64,000 nt of DNA from Pyropia yezoensis. Its lineage: Eukaryota; Rhodophyta; Bangiophyceae; Bangiales; Bangiaceae. Every line of letters begins with the position of its first letter. The first letter of the stretch is position 1. The notes below the pieces were generated by a model. It saw only the letters and a program-made list of their open reading frames with translations. It ran no database searches and had not been told where the DNA came from. Location of the stretch: assembly GCA_009829735.1 (NCBI GenBank), contig CM020618.1, forward strand, positions 23,731,346-23,795,345, read 5' to 3'. This document shows positions 11,889 to 21,257 of the stretch, in pieces. The position numbers and the translations under genes are program-made.

Positions 11889-14800
11889 ATGGAGGACGGG
11901 CGCCAGGCACAGGCTGTGCGATCTGCAGACACCGGAGTGGAGGCTGGCGTGCGGCGGGAGGGTGAGGGCGAGTGTTATGAGGAGGGTTGTCGTCCGAGCG
12001 AGGACGAGACATGCATTGGGAGGGGTCCTCGTGGCGGGCTTTCTCAGAGTGAGCGTGCGGAGACGCGGATAGCCAGACGCAGGGTCGTTCGCCAAGAACA
12101 AGGCCTTTCTCGTACCCACCTTACGACTGCCTCATGCAAACCTCCCGGAACTTCTGGTACAGCTGTTGTTCCTTCGACCGACGCCTCTAGAAAAACTCCT
12201 GCACTTTTGCATCTTCTTCAGGTCACCGCCGAGAGTGACAAGCAGTATGGGCGAAGTAAAGAACAAGGTATGCTGCCTGTTGGAAGAAGGAAGCGAAGAA
12301 AAGAGTCTGTTGGGCACAGAACTGTGCGAGACGTTCACGCGTACAGAAAAAAACTGCAGCTGGGGAGAGTGCCGTGTTGCTCATGCGGAGAAGTACCTGG
12401 TATGGACCACTCTTCTACATGGCCCTTTCGAGAACCTCATCACGATGTTGTTTTGACCCCAGAAGAAAAAAAGACACACCTTCTCCTGGCCACCCTGACT
12501 ACGGGAGAAGAAACGTACAACCGTCGCTACCTGTTCGCAGACGCAATCGATGAGGCGACGGGTACCATTCTCATGTGCGCCCGATGTCGCGCAGAGCTCC
12601 GCGCAAAGAAGATTCCGAAGTTTTCAAAACGAAATGGATTCGAAATGTTTGACGATTACCCCGAAGAACTGACTGATCTCAACGATCTCGAAGTTGCTCT
12701 CCTGAGCATTGTCATTCCAACGAGTCGTATATTTCGACGTAACGGGTACCAGCAAAAGCACTGTGTAGGGCAGACCATAACGTACTGGAATTCTATGATG
12801 CGTGTCGTCGACACGATCCCTAGGAATGCACAAGATTTCAGCATTGTGTTATTGCGCGATGAGCATGGCCGATCCATGCTTGACGACACGCCCCTGCGAT
12901 ACGAGCCGATGCTGCGTGCAATGCGATACATGAAGGAGCAAAATAGGCAATACCAACACGTTAAAATCGACGAAGAGAATCTCCAAGCCGTGTGCTTGGC
13001 CTCGGAACCTTTTTTAGATGAATCTGATACGGAGGGGGACAGTGCTGCTCCAGGCACGACGGCGCACCCTCTCGAGTCGAGCGATGCTGGGGCGTCCACT
13101 GAAGAACCCGCAATACGTCCCCATGGCCTCAGTGAGCGTGAAGGCGCCGGGAGCGTGATGAATGCAGATGACGATACAGGAAACGTTTTTCTCGTCAACT
13201 CCGCCGACAACAAGCCATTACGTCAGATAGCTATCGAAGCGTTTACGGGCGTCAACTATCCCCTCGCGTCAGAACCTGGGTACGATGCGACGCACGGACG
13301 AGGTGAGGAGAAACGAGCATTTTCGACTGCGTACAGCAGTGAGGGCTTGTACGAGCTGGGATTCCCTCACTTATTCTTCAAAGGCACAGGGGGACCCGGA
13401 CACGCTCGGCCAAGGCCTGTCACGGAGTCGGAGCTTGTATGCCATCTACTGCGTCTGCATCATCGCCGCTTCAGCCGTGATGCGCAGTTCTCATTTTTTG
13501 CGCATTCCATAATTCAAAGACGAACAGTGAACGGCGTCACGGCAACTCTTTCTGAATCACGAAAATTGACTTCACTTGTCGAAGCTCTCGTGAACACTTT
13601 GGGTTTACCGGACGCCACTAGGTTGGAGAAAGAAGCAGCCTTGGACAGATGCATCGACTCGATGACACCGCAAATGAGCACTGTAAAAGGATCAAGAGGC
13701 TACTGGGAGATGAAAACTCGCGATCTGCAATCGATGGTGCACTCACCGTTAATGTCTTCTCCGACCCTATTCATGACACTCAGCGCTGCGGATTCGCTGT
13801 GGTTGGATTTCTTAGAAGTCGTATTCCCGACGAAAACAATGCAAGAAATACAATATCTTTCAAAGTCCGCCTGCTCAGAAGCTCTCGTTTCTCATCCAGA
13901 TCTTGCCGTTGAGCACTTCAACAAGCGCTGGACAGCACTTTGGGATGAAATCATTATGGGAGACGGAGCGCCTTTAGGATGCGTGAGTGACTTTTTCTGG
14001 CGCATTGAGTTTCAAGAGCGCGGTTCTCCTCACGTGCATATGCTCTTGTGGGTCGATGATTCTCCCAACTTGTCAGAATTGAGAGAAGGCGTCATTCCTG
14101 AAGAAATGAGACATTTTGTAGACAAAATTGTGTGCGCGCAAGTGCGACCGGACATGAATGAATTGGACTTTTCAGAGGTCATGCACCCCTGTACAATGAG
14201 ATCGCCTGTTTATGACATGTTTTCTGACGTGACTCAATCACATGTTGCAGCGCTTTCTCAACGCGTTCAGACCCATCGCTGCAACAAGTATTGCAAGCCC
14301 AACGGAAGGCATACGAAATGTCGATTTGGCTTTCCTCGGCCGTTAGTCCAAGAAACTCATGTGGAGCGTGTGTTTCGGAATGGCAAAACGAAGCTCGTGG
14401 TGTCGCCAGCGCGCAATCATTCGCGGGTCAATGCATACAACCCAAGCATTTTGAGCTGCTGGGCTGCAAACATGGACATCCAGATTCTCCTGGATGCGTT
14501 CGGCGCCGCGGTGTATACAGCATCGTACATGACAAAACACGAAAAGCATAGTCAAGCGCCGCGCGTTCTGTATCAATTATCCAAGAGCGCTAAAGACTCT
14601 TCCGTCAAGAACATGGTGCGCCGAGTTATAAACTCTGTGCTGAACACACGACAGGTAAGCGTTCAAGAGGCGTTGTGGATTAGAACTGGCAAGAAGCTGT
14701 GCCACGGAAGTCGCACTATTGTGACTCTCCCCAGCCTTTTTTTTCAACTGGGCGAAGCTCGCGTGCACGATGATGATCGGAAGGTGTTCATGAGAACAGA

Positions 14801-17165
14801 TTGTGCCGTGAGTCATGAGAACGGGCTGCTCACTTTTTACATCAACCGTCCGAACAGCCTTCAAAACTTGTCATTATTCGAGTTCACAAGTCACTACAGT
14901 CAGTCACACACAGTGAGTAGCGATTTGAAGCTGAAGATTTTGAGCCAACGCGGTGGATACGCTGTACGGCGACCTAAGCCGGCAATAGTTCAGGTGCGTG
15001 CTTACATAATCAGGACCGATAAAGTAGCTTTCAGCAAAGCCATGTTGTTCCTCCACGCACCGTGGACTTCCCTGGAGTCAATAATTGCTCCTGGCATGGA
15101 CCCAGAAGTTGCACTCGAGTCTCTCGTTGGCAATCCGGACTGTGCTCATCTCCGAGAAATAATATCGCACTACAAGGAGATTGAATCCCGGGAGTCTCTT
15201 ATGCGAACTATGAGAAATTCCGATGCTCTTGATAAGGAACGAGAGAACACGAAATTGGACATGGACTGCTCTGTGTCTGACGAGAGTACTGACTTGAATC
15301 ACTTGGATGGACCCCCTTCCAATGAAGCTGATGATAATTTGCTTGCCTCGGATGAGCTCGACTGCGGCCTGAGTATGGATCGAATCAATCTACCCTCTCT
15401 CGAGCAGGCACCCATGCCCGGACTGAAGATTCTGCAATCCCGGCATGCACGAACAGACCACGCCATACGAGCTGTCCGTTTAACAAAAGCGATCATTGAG
15501 TCGAGAGGACGCGCTCCCGCAGAAGACGTGCGCGTGGGTGATGGACTGGATCCTCCGGGTATAGATCCCAAATTGGTACTTTCTACCCGTGTTGACTCCC
15601 TGAACAGCGAACAAAAGCATGTATATAACTCGGTGGTGTCGGAGCTCAGCAATGGCGTGCGGTCCAAGCGAGTCGTGTTGATTGGTCCTGGAGGCACCGG
15701 GAAGTCCTACCTCATTGACACACTTTCCATGCTGTTGGACGTTCGCTCCACGAACACAACCGCAAGACCATCTCCAGACGCCGTCAAGAGACGCCATGGC
15801 GCGCTTGTCAAAACCGCTTGTACTGGCGTGGCTGCCGCCAACATTGGGGGCCTGACACTCCACAACGCGCTCGAAATTAATCAAAAAGAGATTGTCAGCG
15901 AAGTGACAGATGCATCCCTCCCGCGTCTGCAACGAGACTGGGAAAAAGTTCAAGTCCTAGTCATCGACGAGATCAGCTTTCTCTCACCGATCAATTTGCA
16001 TGCAATCAGCGAAAGGCTCGGCAACATTTTTCCCCACAGACGCGACTCTCCATTTGCGGGCCTGTACGTAATAATGGCTGGCGATCCGTTCCAGCTTGCT
16101 CCAGTCGGTGGTAAGACGCTTTGGAAAAGAGACCACGAGCGGACTCCAACAGTCCAAGAACTGGTCGGCCGCGATTACTATCTTGATTGCGATTCGTACT
16201 TTGAACTGGGTAATGGACAGAGGAATCATGGGCTGTTTTTTGACATGCTGTCAAGACTTCGTGTAGGAAAACTGACACAAGATGACATGGACATTTTGAA
16301 CAGAAGAACTTTGCAGCCATTCGGCCCGATCTCGCCAGATCTGTTTTCAGACGGCGTTGTAATTGCGGGTACGAACCGCGAGGTTGTTGCGCACAACGAA
16401 AAGAAATTGCATGCAGCGTGTGAGATTGACGCCATTGCAAGAAAACCCAAGCGCACCGTGCGAGTGTGGAGCCACGTACGCCTCAGCAAGAGTGTGCGCG
16501 AGAATTACACGGCCCGTGAGTATGTCCAGCTGGTTCATGGCTGTCTTTCACGTGAGAGGGGATCTGCACGCGGTGGGAAGTTTGTATCAAATGCATTTTG
16601 CACATTCAAAGGAGATCGAGTGCGCTTGAACGAAAACCTATGTGTGGAGCTGAACCTGTACAACGGTGCAAGTGGAACTGTCTTGGAAATATTTAGTTCG
16701 TCGACTGTAGACCCGCACGAAAGCAAGCAAGCCGCCGCGTCTCGCATGGCTGCAAACGATAAAGACATTGATCTACCCGTTGTCATTCTTCAGATGGACG
16801 AGAGCACCTATCGAGGTCCTTTTATATCAGAAAGCGCACCGCGAGTGATTGCTATTGAAGCAAGAAAGTTCTTCATCATGAAGCCTGTGCCAGCAGTACT
16901 TTGGCAGCTTCCTCTGGTACCTGCGCACGCTTCCACAGTGCACAAAACTCAGTCTCTTACCCTCCAGAAGGTCGTTGTAGACGGAACGCAATTCAGAGCC
17001 GCGTCTTCATGGTACGTGTCTCTATCGAGGGTAAAAGAATTGAAACATATTGCGCTTGCGCATCCGATGACATGGAACGATATTGAAAAGAACAAAATGG
17101 AGCTCGAATACATATCTCGGCACCTATCCGTCTTTCGAGAAAAGAATGCAACCTCACTGGAATGA
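11889..17165 (+). CDS. Helitron Rep/Pif1-like helicase (rolling-circle transposase), 1758 codons
   Basis: Start chosen at the first in-frame ATG. The N-terminal third is basic and includes a Cys-containing DUF6570-like region (about 225-340), usual in Helitron proteins. The Helitron-like N / HUH Rep nuclease follows, with His715 and His717 (SPHVHMLLW) for metal binding. The paired catalytic tyrosines Tyr876 and Tyr880 lie in a Y-x3-Y-x2-K motif (YTASYMTK). The C-terminal part is a Pif1/RecD-type SF1 helicase: Walker A GPGGTGKS at 1266-1273, Walker B with Asp1360-Glu1361, and late motifs VHKTQSLTL and YVSLSRV. There are no stops or frameshifts and all catalytic residues checked are present, so it may be active. 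GC content is near 50%, well below the flanks, which suggests a separate evolutionary origin. Confidence 0.93.
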   Translation: MEDGRQAQAVRSADTGVEAGVRREGEGECYEEGCRPSEDETCIGRGPRGGLSQSERAETRIARRRVVRQEQGLSRTHLTTASCKPPGTSGTAVVPSTDASRKTPALLHLLQVTAESDKQYGRSKEQGMLPVGRRKRRKESVGHRTVRDVHAYRKKLQLGRVPCCSCGEVPGMDHSSTWPFREPHHDVVLTPEEKKTHLLLATLTTGEETYNRRYLFADAIDEATGTILMCARCRAELRAKKIPKFSKRNGFEMFDDYPEELTDLNDLEVALLSIVIPTSRIFRRNGYQQKHCVGQTITYWNSMMRVVDTIPRNAQDFSIVLLRDEHGRSMLDDTPLRYEPMLRAMRYMKEQNRQYQHVKIDEENLQAVCLASEPFLDESDTEGDSAAPGTTAHPLESSDAGASTEEPAIRPHGLSEREGAGSVMNADDDTGNVFLVNSADNKPLRQIAIEAFTGVNYPLASEPGYDATHGRGEEKRAFSTAYSSEGLYELGFPHLFFKGTGGPGHARPRPVTESELVCHLLRLHHRRFSRDAQFSFFAHSIIQRRTVNGVTATLSESRKLTSLVEALVNTLGLPDATRLEKEAALDRCIDSMTPQMSTVKGSRGYWEMKTRDLQSMVHSPLMSSPTLFMTLSAADSLWLDFLEVVFPTKTMQEIQYLSKSACSEALVSHPDLAVEHFNKRWTALWDEIIMGDGAPLGCVSDFFWRIEFQERGSPHVHMLLWVDDSPNLSELREGVIPEEMRHFVDKIVCAQVRPDMNELDFSEVMHPCTMRSPVYDMFSDVTQSHVAALSQRVQTHRCNKYCKPNGRHTKCRFGFPRPLVQETHVERVFRNGKTKLVVSPARNHSRVNAYNPSILSCWAANMDIQILLDAFGAAVYTASYMTKHEKHSQAPRVLYQLSKSAKDSSVKNMVRRVINSVLNTRQVSVQEALWIRTGKKLCHGSRTIVTLPSLFFQLGEARVHDDDRKVFMRTDCAVSHENGLLTFYINRPNSLQNLSLFEFTSHYSQSHTVSSDLKLKILSQRGGYAVRRPKPAIVQVRAYIIRTDKVAFSKAMLFLHAPWTSLESIIAPGMDPEVALESLVGNPDCAHLREIISHYKEIESRESLMRTMRNSDALDKERENTKLDMDCSVSDESTDLNHLDGPPSNEADDNLLASDELDCGLSMDRINLPSLEQAPMPGLKILQSRHARTDHAIRAVRLTKAIIESRGRAPAEDVRVGDGLDPPGIDPKLVLSTRVDSLNSEQKHVYNSVVSELSNGVRSKRVVLIGPGGTGKSYLIDTLSMLLDVRSTNTTARPSPDAVKRRHGALVKTACTGVAAANIGGLTLHNALEINQKEIVSEVTDASLPRLQRDWEKVQVLVIDEISFLSPINLHAISERLGNIFPHRRDSPFAGLYVIMAGDPFQLAPVGGKTLWKRDHERTPTVQELVGRDYYLDCDSYFELGNGQRNHGLFFDMLSRLRVGKLTQDDMDILNRRTLQPFGPISPDLFSDGVVIAGTNREVVAHNEKKLHAACEIDAIARKPKRTVRVWSHVRLSKSVRENYTAREYVQLVHGCLSRERGSARGGKFVSNAFCTFKGDRVRLNENLCVELNLYNGASGTVLEIFSSSTVDPHESKQAAASRMAANDKDIDLPVVILQMDESTYRGPFISESAPRVIAIEARKFFIMKPVPAVLWQLPLVPAHASTVHKTQSLTLQKVVVDGTQFRAASSWYVSLSRVKELKHIALAHPMTWNDIEKNKMELEYISRHLSVFREKNATSLE

Positions 17166-18284
17166 CTGCGGGACATAGTCTCGCAACCTTCTATACATCA
17201 TATTGCACGCTCCATATGCATTTCCTGCTGATGGCGCCGCGGCCTGTGTCTGTCGTCACCCCGAAATTTCAAAAATCGATATGCGGGATGCCTCGTTAGC
17301 CCCTCTCAAGAGCGTGGTGCGTCACTGGGACAGTACTCAAGTTTACTCCAACATCATCTCGATGCCGCTCGCGAGGCCGCCACCAATTATGTGGAAGGAG
17401 AAAGAGGCGTGTGGAGATTTTTTTTCGATCCATAACAGCACGAGCCCAAGCGGCGTCGCGAGATGCGGCACACATTAGTGCCTGGTCACTCGTGGGGCTA
17501 CCAGAGCTCCGACGGACGCATTCGGGCTCGTCCCGAGTTTTTTTTGCCGCGCCCGAGGTGTCCTTCAACCCGGCAGATATATAATGTAAAATCTCCCAGG
17601 CACACGTGGGCGCGTGGCGCTCCGCCAGGTATCCTTATGGCACGCACCCCGCCCGGTGATACTTTTGCTGCTTGGCTCAAACGAAGATGGCCCAATCACT
17701 GGAAACGGTTGGCCGAGCATAATCACGGGGCACCTGGCGCTTGGCAGGCATCGTGATGACGTGCCAGAGAGCCACTCAGAATCTTGACCAGTGAGGTGCC
17801 TGGCAATGGTCGTCGTCCAATCATCAGTTTGAAAACAAAAAAAAACAGCACACAGCCGCGACGACCCTTGCGAACTGCCAGGGTTAACTCTCACGTTCCC
17901 AGCCTCCATTGAGTTTGTTTGCCGTCGGGGCGGTTTGAGCTCGCTGTGAACCAATTTGAGACAAGATATAGCTCTGCTCATCTGCTCTCGACTATATCAC
18001 AGCTAGTCTCCCCCCACGTGCTCTTACGTGCCTCCATCTCTTTTATTTGTAGCTGGATGCTCGCCATGCTTGTGAGCCGATATTTCGCTGGAGCATTCCC
18101 ACCGCCCCCACTTCTCTCCGGCCGTGAGTGCGCCCAGCCATCGTGAAGGCGTCCACGTATATAGAACGTGCGCGGCCATGCAGCGTCCCTCAGTGTTCGT
18201 CCCCCTCGCCTCCGTCATCGCCGCTTCCCGCGTTGGTGGTCCCTCCGTGCTCCCGCATCCCGCTCCCCACTTTACATTCGCATA
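17166..18284. other. Region between the Helitron ORF and the two-exon gene, no gene seen
   Basis: Short frames only. A TATATAA-like sequence lies near 17577, CCAAT motifs near 17692 and 17819, and an A-tract near 17836. The right part is probably the promoter and leader of the gene starting at 18285. Confidence 0.4.
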
Positions 18285-19683
18285 ATGGTGTCCCCTCCCG
18301 TGAACAAGTTCCTCGCGCGTGGGGCGCAGCACGCGCGCGCGTGTGCTTCTCCGGCGCGTGTTATTTCCGTGCCGAAGCTCTCCCTGGTGGGCTCGTCCTT
18401 CACGGGAAACCTCGCCTTTGTCGCCGTACTGTCGTCCGCATTTATCCCGCTGGGTATGACAGCGCGCACCTTGGCTGAGTACGACCGCGGTGGCGCCGTG
18501 ATGTTCCACGACACCTCCGCCCCCGTGAAGCTGGTCCTGTCCAAGGACCAGAACCGCAACTTTCTTCTCTTCATTGAGCGTGGTCCTGTCAAGATTGGGG
18601 ATGTAAGTTATTTTGCGTTTGCACAGCGTGCTTGCTCATCTCGCGCTGTTCTCCTGTTCTATGCAATTTCTTTCCGGGCGCATTATCAGTGACCAAACTC
18701 TGACCAATCACGTACCTGTTACATGTGCTATCCTCTACATTCTCTTTTTTTTTGTTTTTTTGCGCTTTTACGTATTCTGGACTTTGACGAAAACGTGTTT
18801 TTTATTTTGAACTCAGGTCGTCTCCGTGAAGGTGCACGCGTCCCCACTACCGAACAGCGAAGAGCGCACGCTCCGGGCTAATAGCGACCTCCTCATGGGC
18901 CGTGCCGCCCCCGAGCAGCCAGGCACCTTCCAGTGCCGCATGCCCCTCCCTCTGGCATACGCCAAGTGCCTTCCGCCGTTTTTAGTTTTTTCCTCCGTGC
19001 TGACCGTGAACGTCAATACACTGAACACGGCAGGCACCAACACGACGGTCCAGGTCGTGGACTGCGTCGGAGAGCACGCGCTCCTGACGCTCCCCTCGCG
19101 GTCTTTGTCGAACCTGCTCGGCGAGCTGAACCGGGTTTCCATGGACGCGGCGCTGTTTCACGCCCTAGCCACGCCTTCAACGGCATCCCGTGACTTTTGC
19201 TGGGTCGACAACCCTGTTGTGGGGGGCGTTGTCCGTGAAACGACTTTCTCGACGGGCCTTTCTTTTAACCAAGCGTATTGGTGGACCGACCTTATCTCCA
19301 CCCCCATCTCCGCTCTGCAGGCTGAACGCTTCTCGCGTGATTGGCTGGCGTTGGCGGACGTGGAGGGCGCTAACTTTTTCTACGGCAAAGTGCCTGTTGA
19401 CATGCCCGAGGAGGTTGTTGACCTCGTGGCTGGCAACGATGCCGGCGGCCTGGTGCCGGTGCCGGTTGCAGCGCTCTGCCCCCGGAACGCCAGCGACATG
19501 ATGGCCCGCGAGGAGCTGTGCGCGCCCGAGGGGGAGGGCGTCGGGGGTGTGGACGGGCGGATGGGTGAGGACGAGGTTGAGGAGGGTGGCATGGGCGAGG
19601 AGGCTGTCCCATCGACGCTTCCGGCGTCCTCCACTGACGTATCGTCCTGCCGCCTCTCAGGTGGTCATGTGCGGGTGTTGTGA
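18285..19683 (+). CDS. Two-exon gene, unknown function, 394 aa
   Basis: Exon 1 is 18285-18602 (106 codons), the intron 18603-18816, and exon 2 18817-19683. The intron starts GTAAGT and ends in a T-rich tract plus CAG. Both exons join in phase 0 without stops, which is good support for the model. The protein starts MVSPPVNKF. It alternates beta-like segments (for example FLLFIERGPVKIGD at the exon 1 end, then VVSVKVHASP), and from about residue 340 it has an acidic Gly/Glu-rich tail. The segment around the splice site could be an OB-like barrel, but I recognise no family. Position next to a Helitron raises the possibility of captured cargo or an accessory single-strand-binding protein. It could equally be a host gene. 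Confidence 0.65.
18603..18816 (+). other. Spliceosomal intron, 214 bp
   Basis: GTAAGT donor, CAG acceptor, and a strong poly-T/pyrimidine tract near 18745-18770. It is more AT-rich than both exons and keeps the reading frame (phase 0). Confidence 0.75.
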
Positions 19684-19879
19684 TTTGATTGCTTTTATTT
19701 GAGGGTTTATGCATGATCGAGAGCGGGGAATAAACGTGCGCGCGCGTGTCGATAAATAGAAGGACCACGCACTGGGGGGGCAAGGACCGTCCGCGACAGG
19801 GAAGAGATGCCTCTAGTCGTATGGGCGCCGGCCACGGCGGCCGCGACGCCCAGCGACGACGTCAGCATCGATGCCGACG

Positions 19880-20560
19880 CGCAGCGGAGGGAGGTGAGCG
19901 TCACCGACAAGGTGAGAGCCGCCGGCGGTGGCAGCAGAGGGAGGCGAGGGCGACGGGGGAGAAACGCCGCACGAGCGGTGGTGACCGAGGGAGGCGGACG
20001 CGACAAAGGAGATGCGCAGGAACAATGATGGCGGACGAGGGAGGGGGAGGCGACAGAAGAGGTGGGTGGCAGCAATGATGGCGGCCCGGGGGAGAGGACA
20101 GCGACGGAGGAGGCACGTGGCACCGACGATGACGACCGAGGGAGGGGGCGACGACGGAGGAGGTGGGCGGCACCAACAGTGACGGCCGACGGAGGGGGGC
20201 AGCGACGGGAGACGCGGGCGGCACCGACGATGATGGCCGAGGGCGGGGCGAGCGACGGGGGAGGCCGGCTGCACCAACGGTGACGGCCGAGGGAGAGACC
20301 TGCGACGGGGGACGCGGGCGACACCAACGGTGTCGGCCGAGGGAGAGGGCAGTGACGGGGGGGACGGGCCCCACCAGGGGTGACGGCAGGGACAGGCGCC
20401 AGCGACAGTGGTGGCGGGGGGCACCGACGGTGGCGGCGCATGGAAGCGGCCGCGAGCGAGGCGGGCGGCGCCAACAGTGGCGGACAAGGGCGCCGGCCGC
20501 GACGAGAAAGGCGCGCGGCACAGACGGTGGCGGCGGGGCGTCGTCGCGGCGAGGGCGGAT
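19880..20560. repeat. 51-bp minisatellite, about 13 degenerate copies
   Basis: Units of about 50-51 bp, typically beginning GGCCGAGGGAGAGG and containing GCGACGGGGGA then GGCACCAACGGTGAC. Because 51 is 17 codons and stops are rare in this composition, several frames on both strands stay open for 150-295 codons with a 17-residue period. I take these as a consequence of the repeat, not as genes. Confidence 0.8.
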
Positions 20561-21257
20561 GAGGCCGGCATGGACACAATCGGTAGGAATACACGTGGCT
20601 CTAATTATGTGTATTTAGAGCGGGCTGTTCCCGCAGGCTCAGTACTGACAATTTTTCTCCTCGAATACTGGATGTATTTTGGCGCTCCTCTGAAAAAGCT
20701 TCGCTCTCAACCCCCTTTGCGCCGTGCTGGGGGCTATATTGATAAGAGGTCGTCCTGCTTGGGGTCTCGGCGCTTGTTTGTCTACTTGGACGCGCTGTGT
20801 CTTCGTAGTGAGGGCGCCGCGCCGAATCGGACGTCGCGACGTCCCCGCCCACGAGGCGTGTGGCTGGCGGGCCGCCTGGCGGTCCCCTTGGCCCTTGTCC
20901 CTGCTTTCCGTGTTGCGTTTTCCCCGCGGCGCTGTCACTTCCCGGCGCTGCCCTCTCTTGCGGCGCTGCCTCATGGCCTCTTCTCTCCCCTCCGCTTTCC
21001 CTCCTCCCTTTCCTGCCTGGCTCGACGTCCCCCCTGGCTGCACTCCTCCCCTACTCCATGCCCCTACCCCTCAGGGCTTGCGCTCTAGCCCTCTTCTTCC
21101 GCAGGTGAGCTCACCTCGGCTCACAGTGTTGCGGCCGCAGCTGCTGTCCGTTTTCTGACTGGCCAGCTATGGCCAGCGTGCCCCCCCTCTGGCATGCCAT
21201 GTCTCCCTTCCCCCCCCCCCTTTCCCACCAGCCCCCCCGCCGGGCGCCGCGGCGGCC
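20561..21257. other. Leader region upstream of the Ala/Gly-rich gene
   Basis: No recognised protein. It contains a small hairpin (GCGGG..CCCGC) at about 20621-20635 and a possible donor CAG/GTGAGC at about 21104 that might begin a leader intron. The right part is pyrimidine-rich, consistent with a 5' leader. Confidence 0.3.

Larger units (their letters stand above)
10980..17700 (+). mobile_element. Helitron, boundaries approximate
   Basis: Inferred from the Rep/helicase ORF and the matching drop in GC content. Canonical ends (5' TC, 3' hairpin then CTRR, insertion between A and T) were searched by eye and not fixed. The element may extend to about 20.65 kb if the two-exon gene downstream is cargo. 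Confidence 0.5.

Noticed and set aside
19707-20594. 295-codon minus-strand ORF with a 17-residue period
   Set aside because: Explained by the 51-bp minisatellite. Several other frames are open to the same extent.
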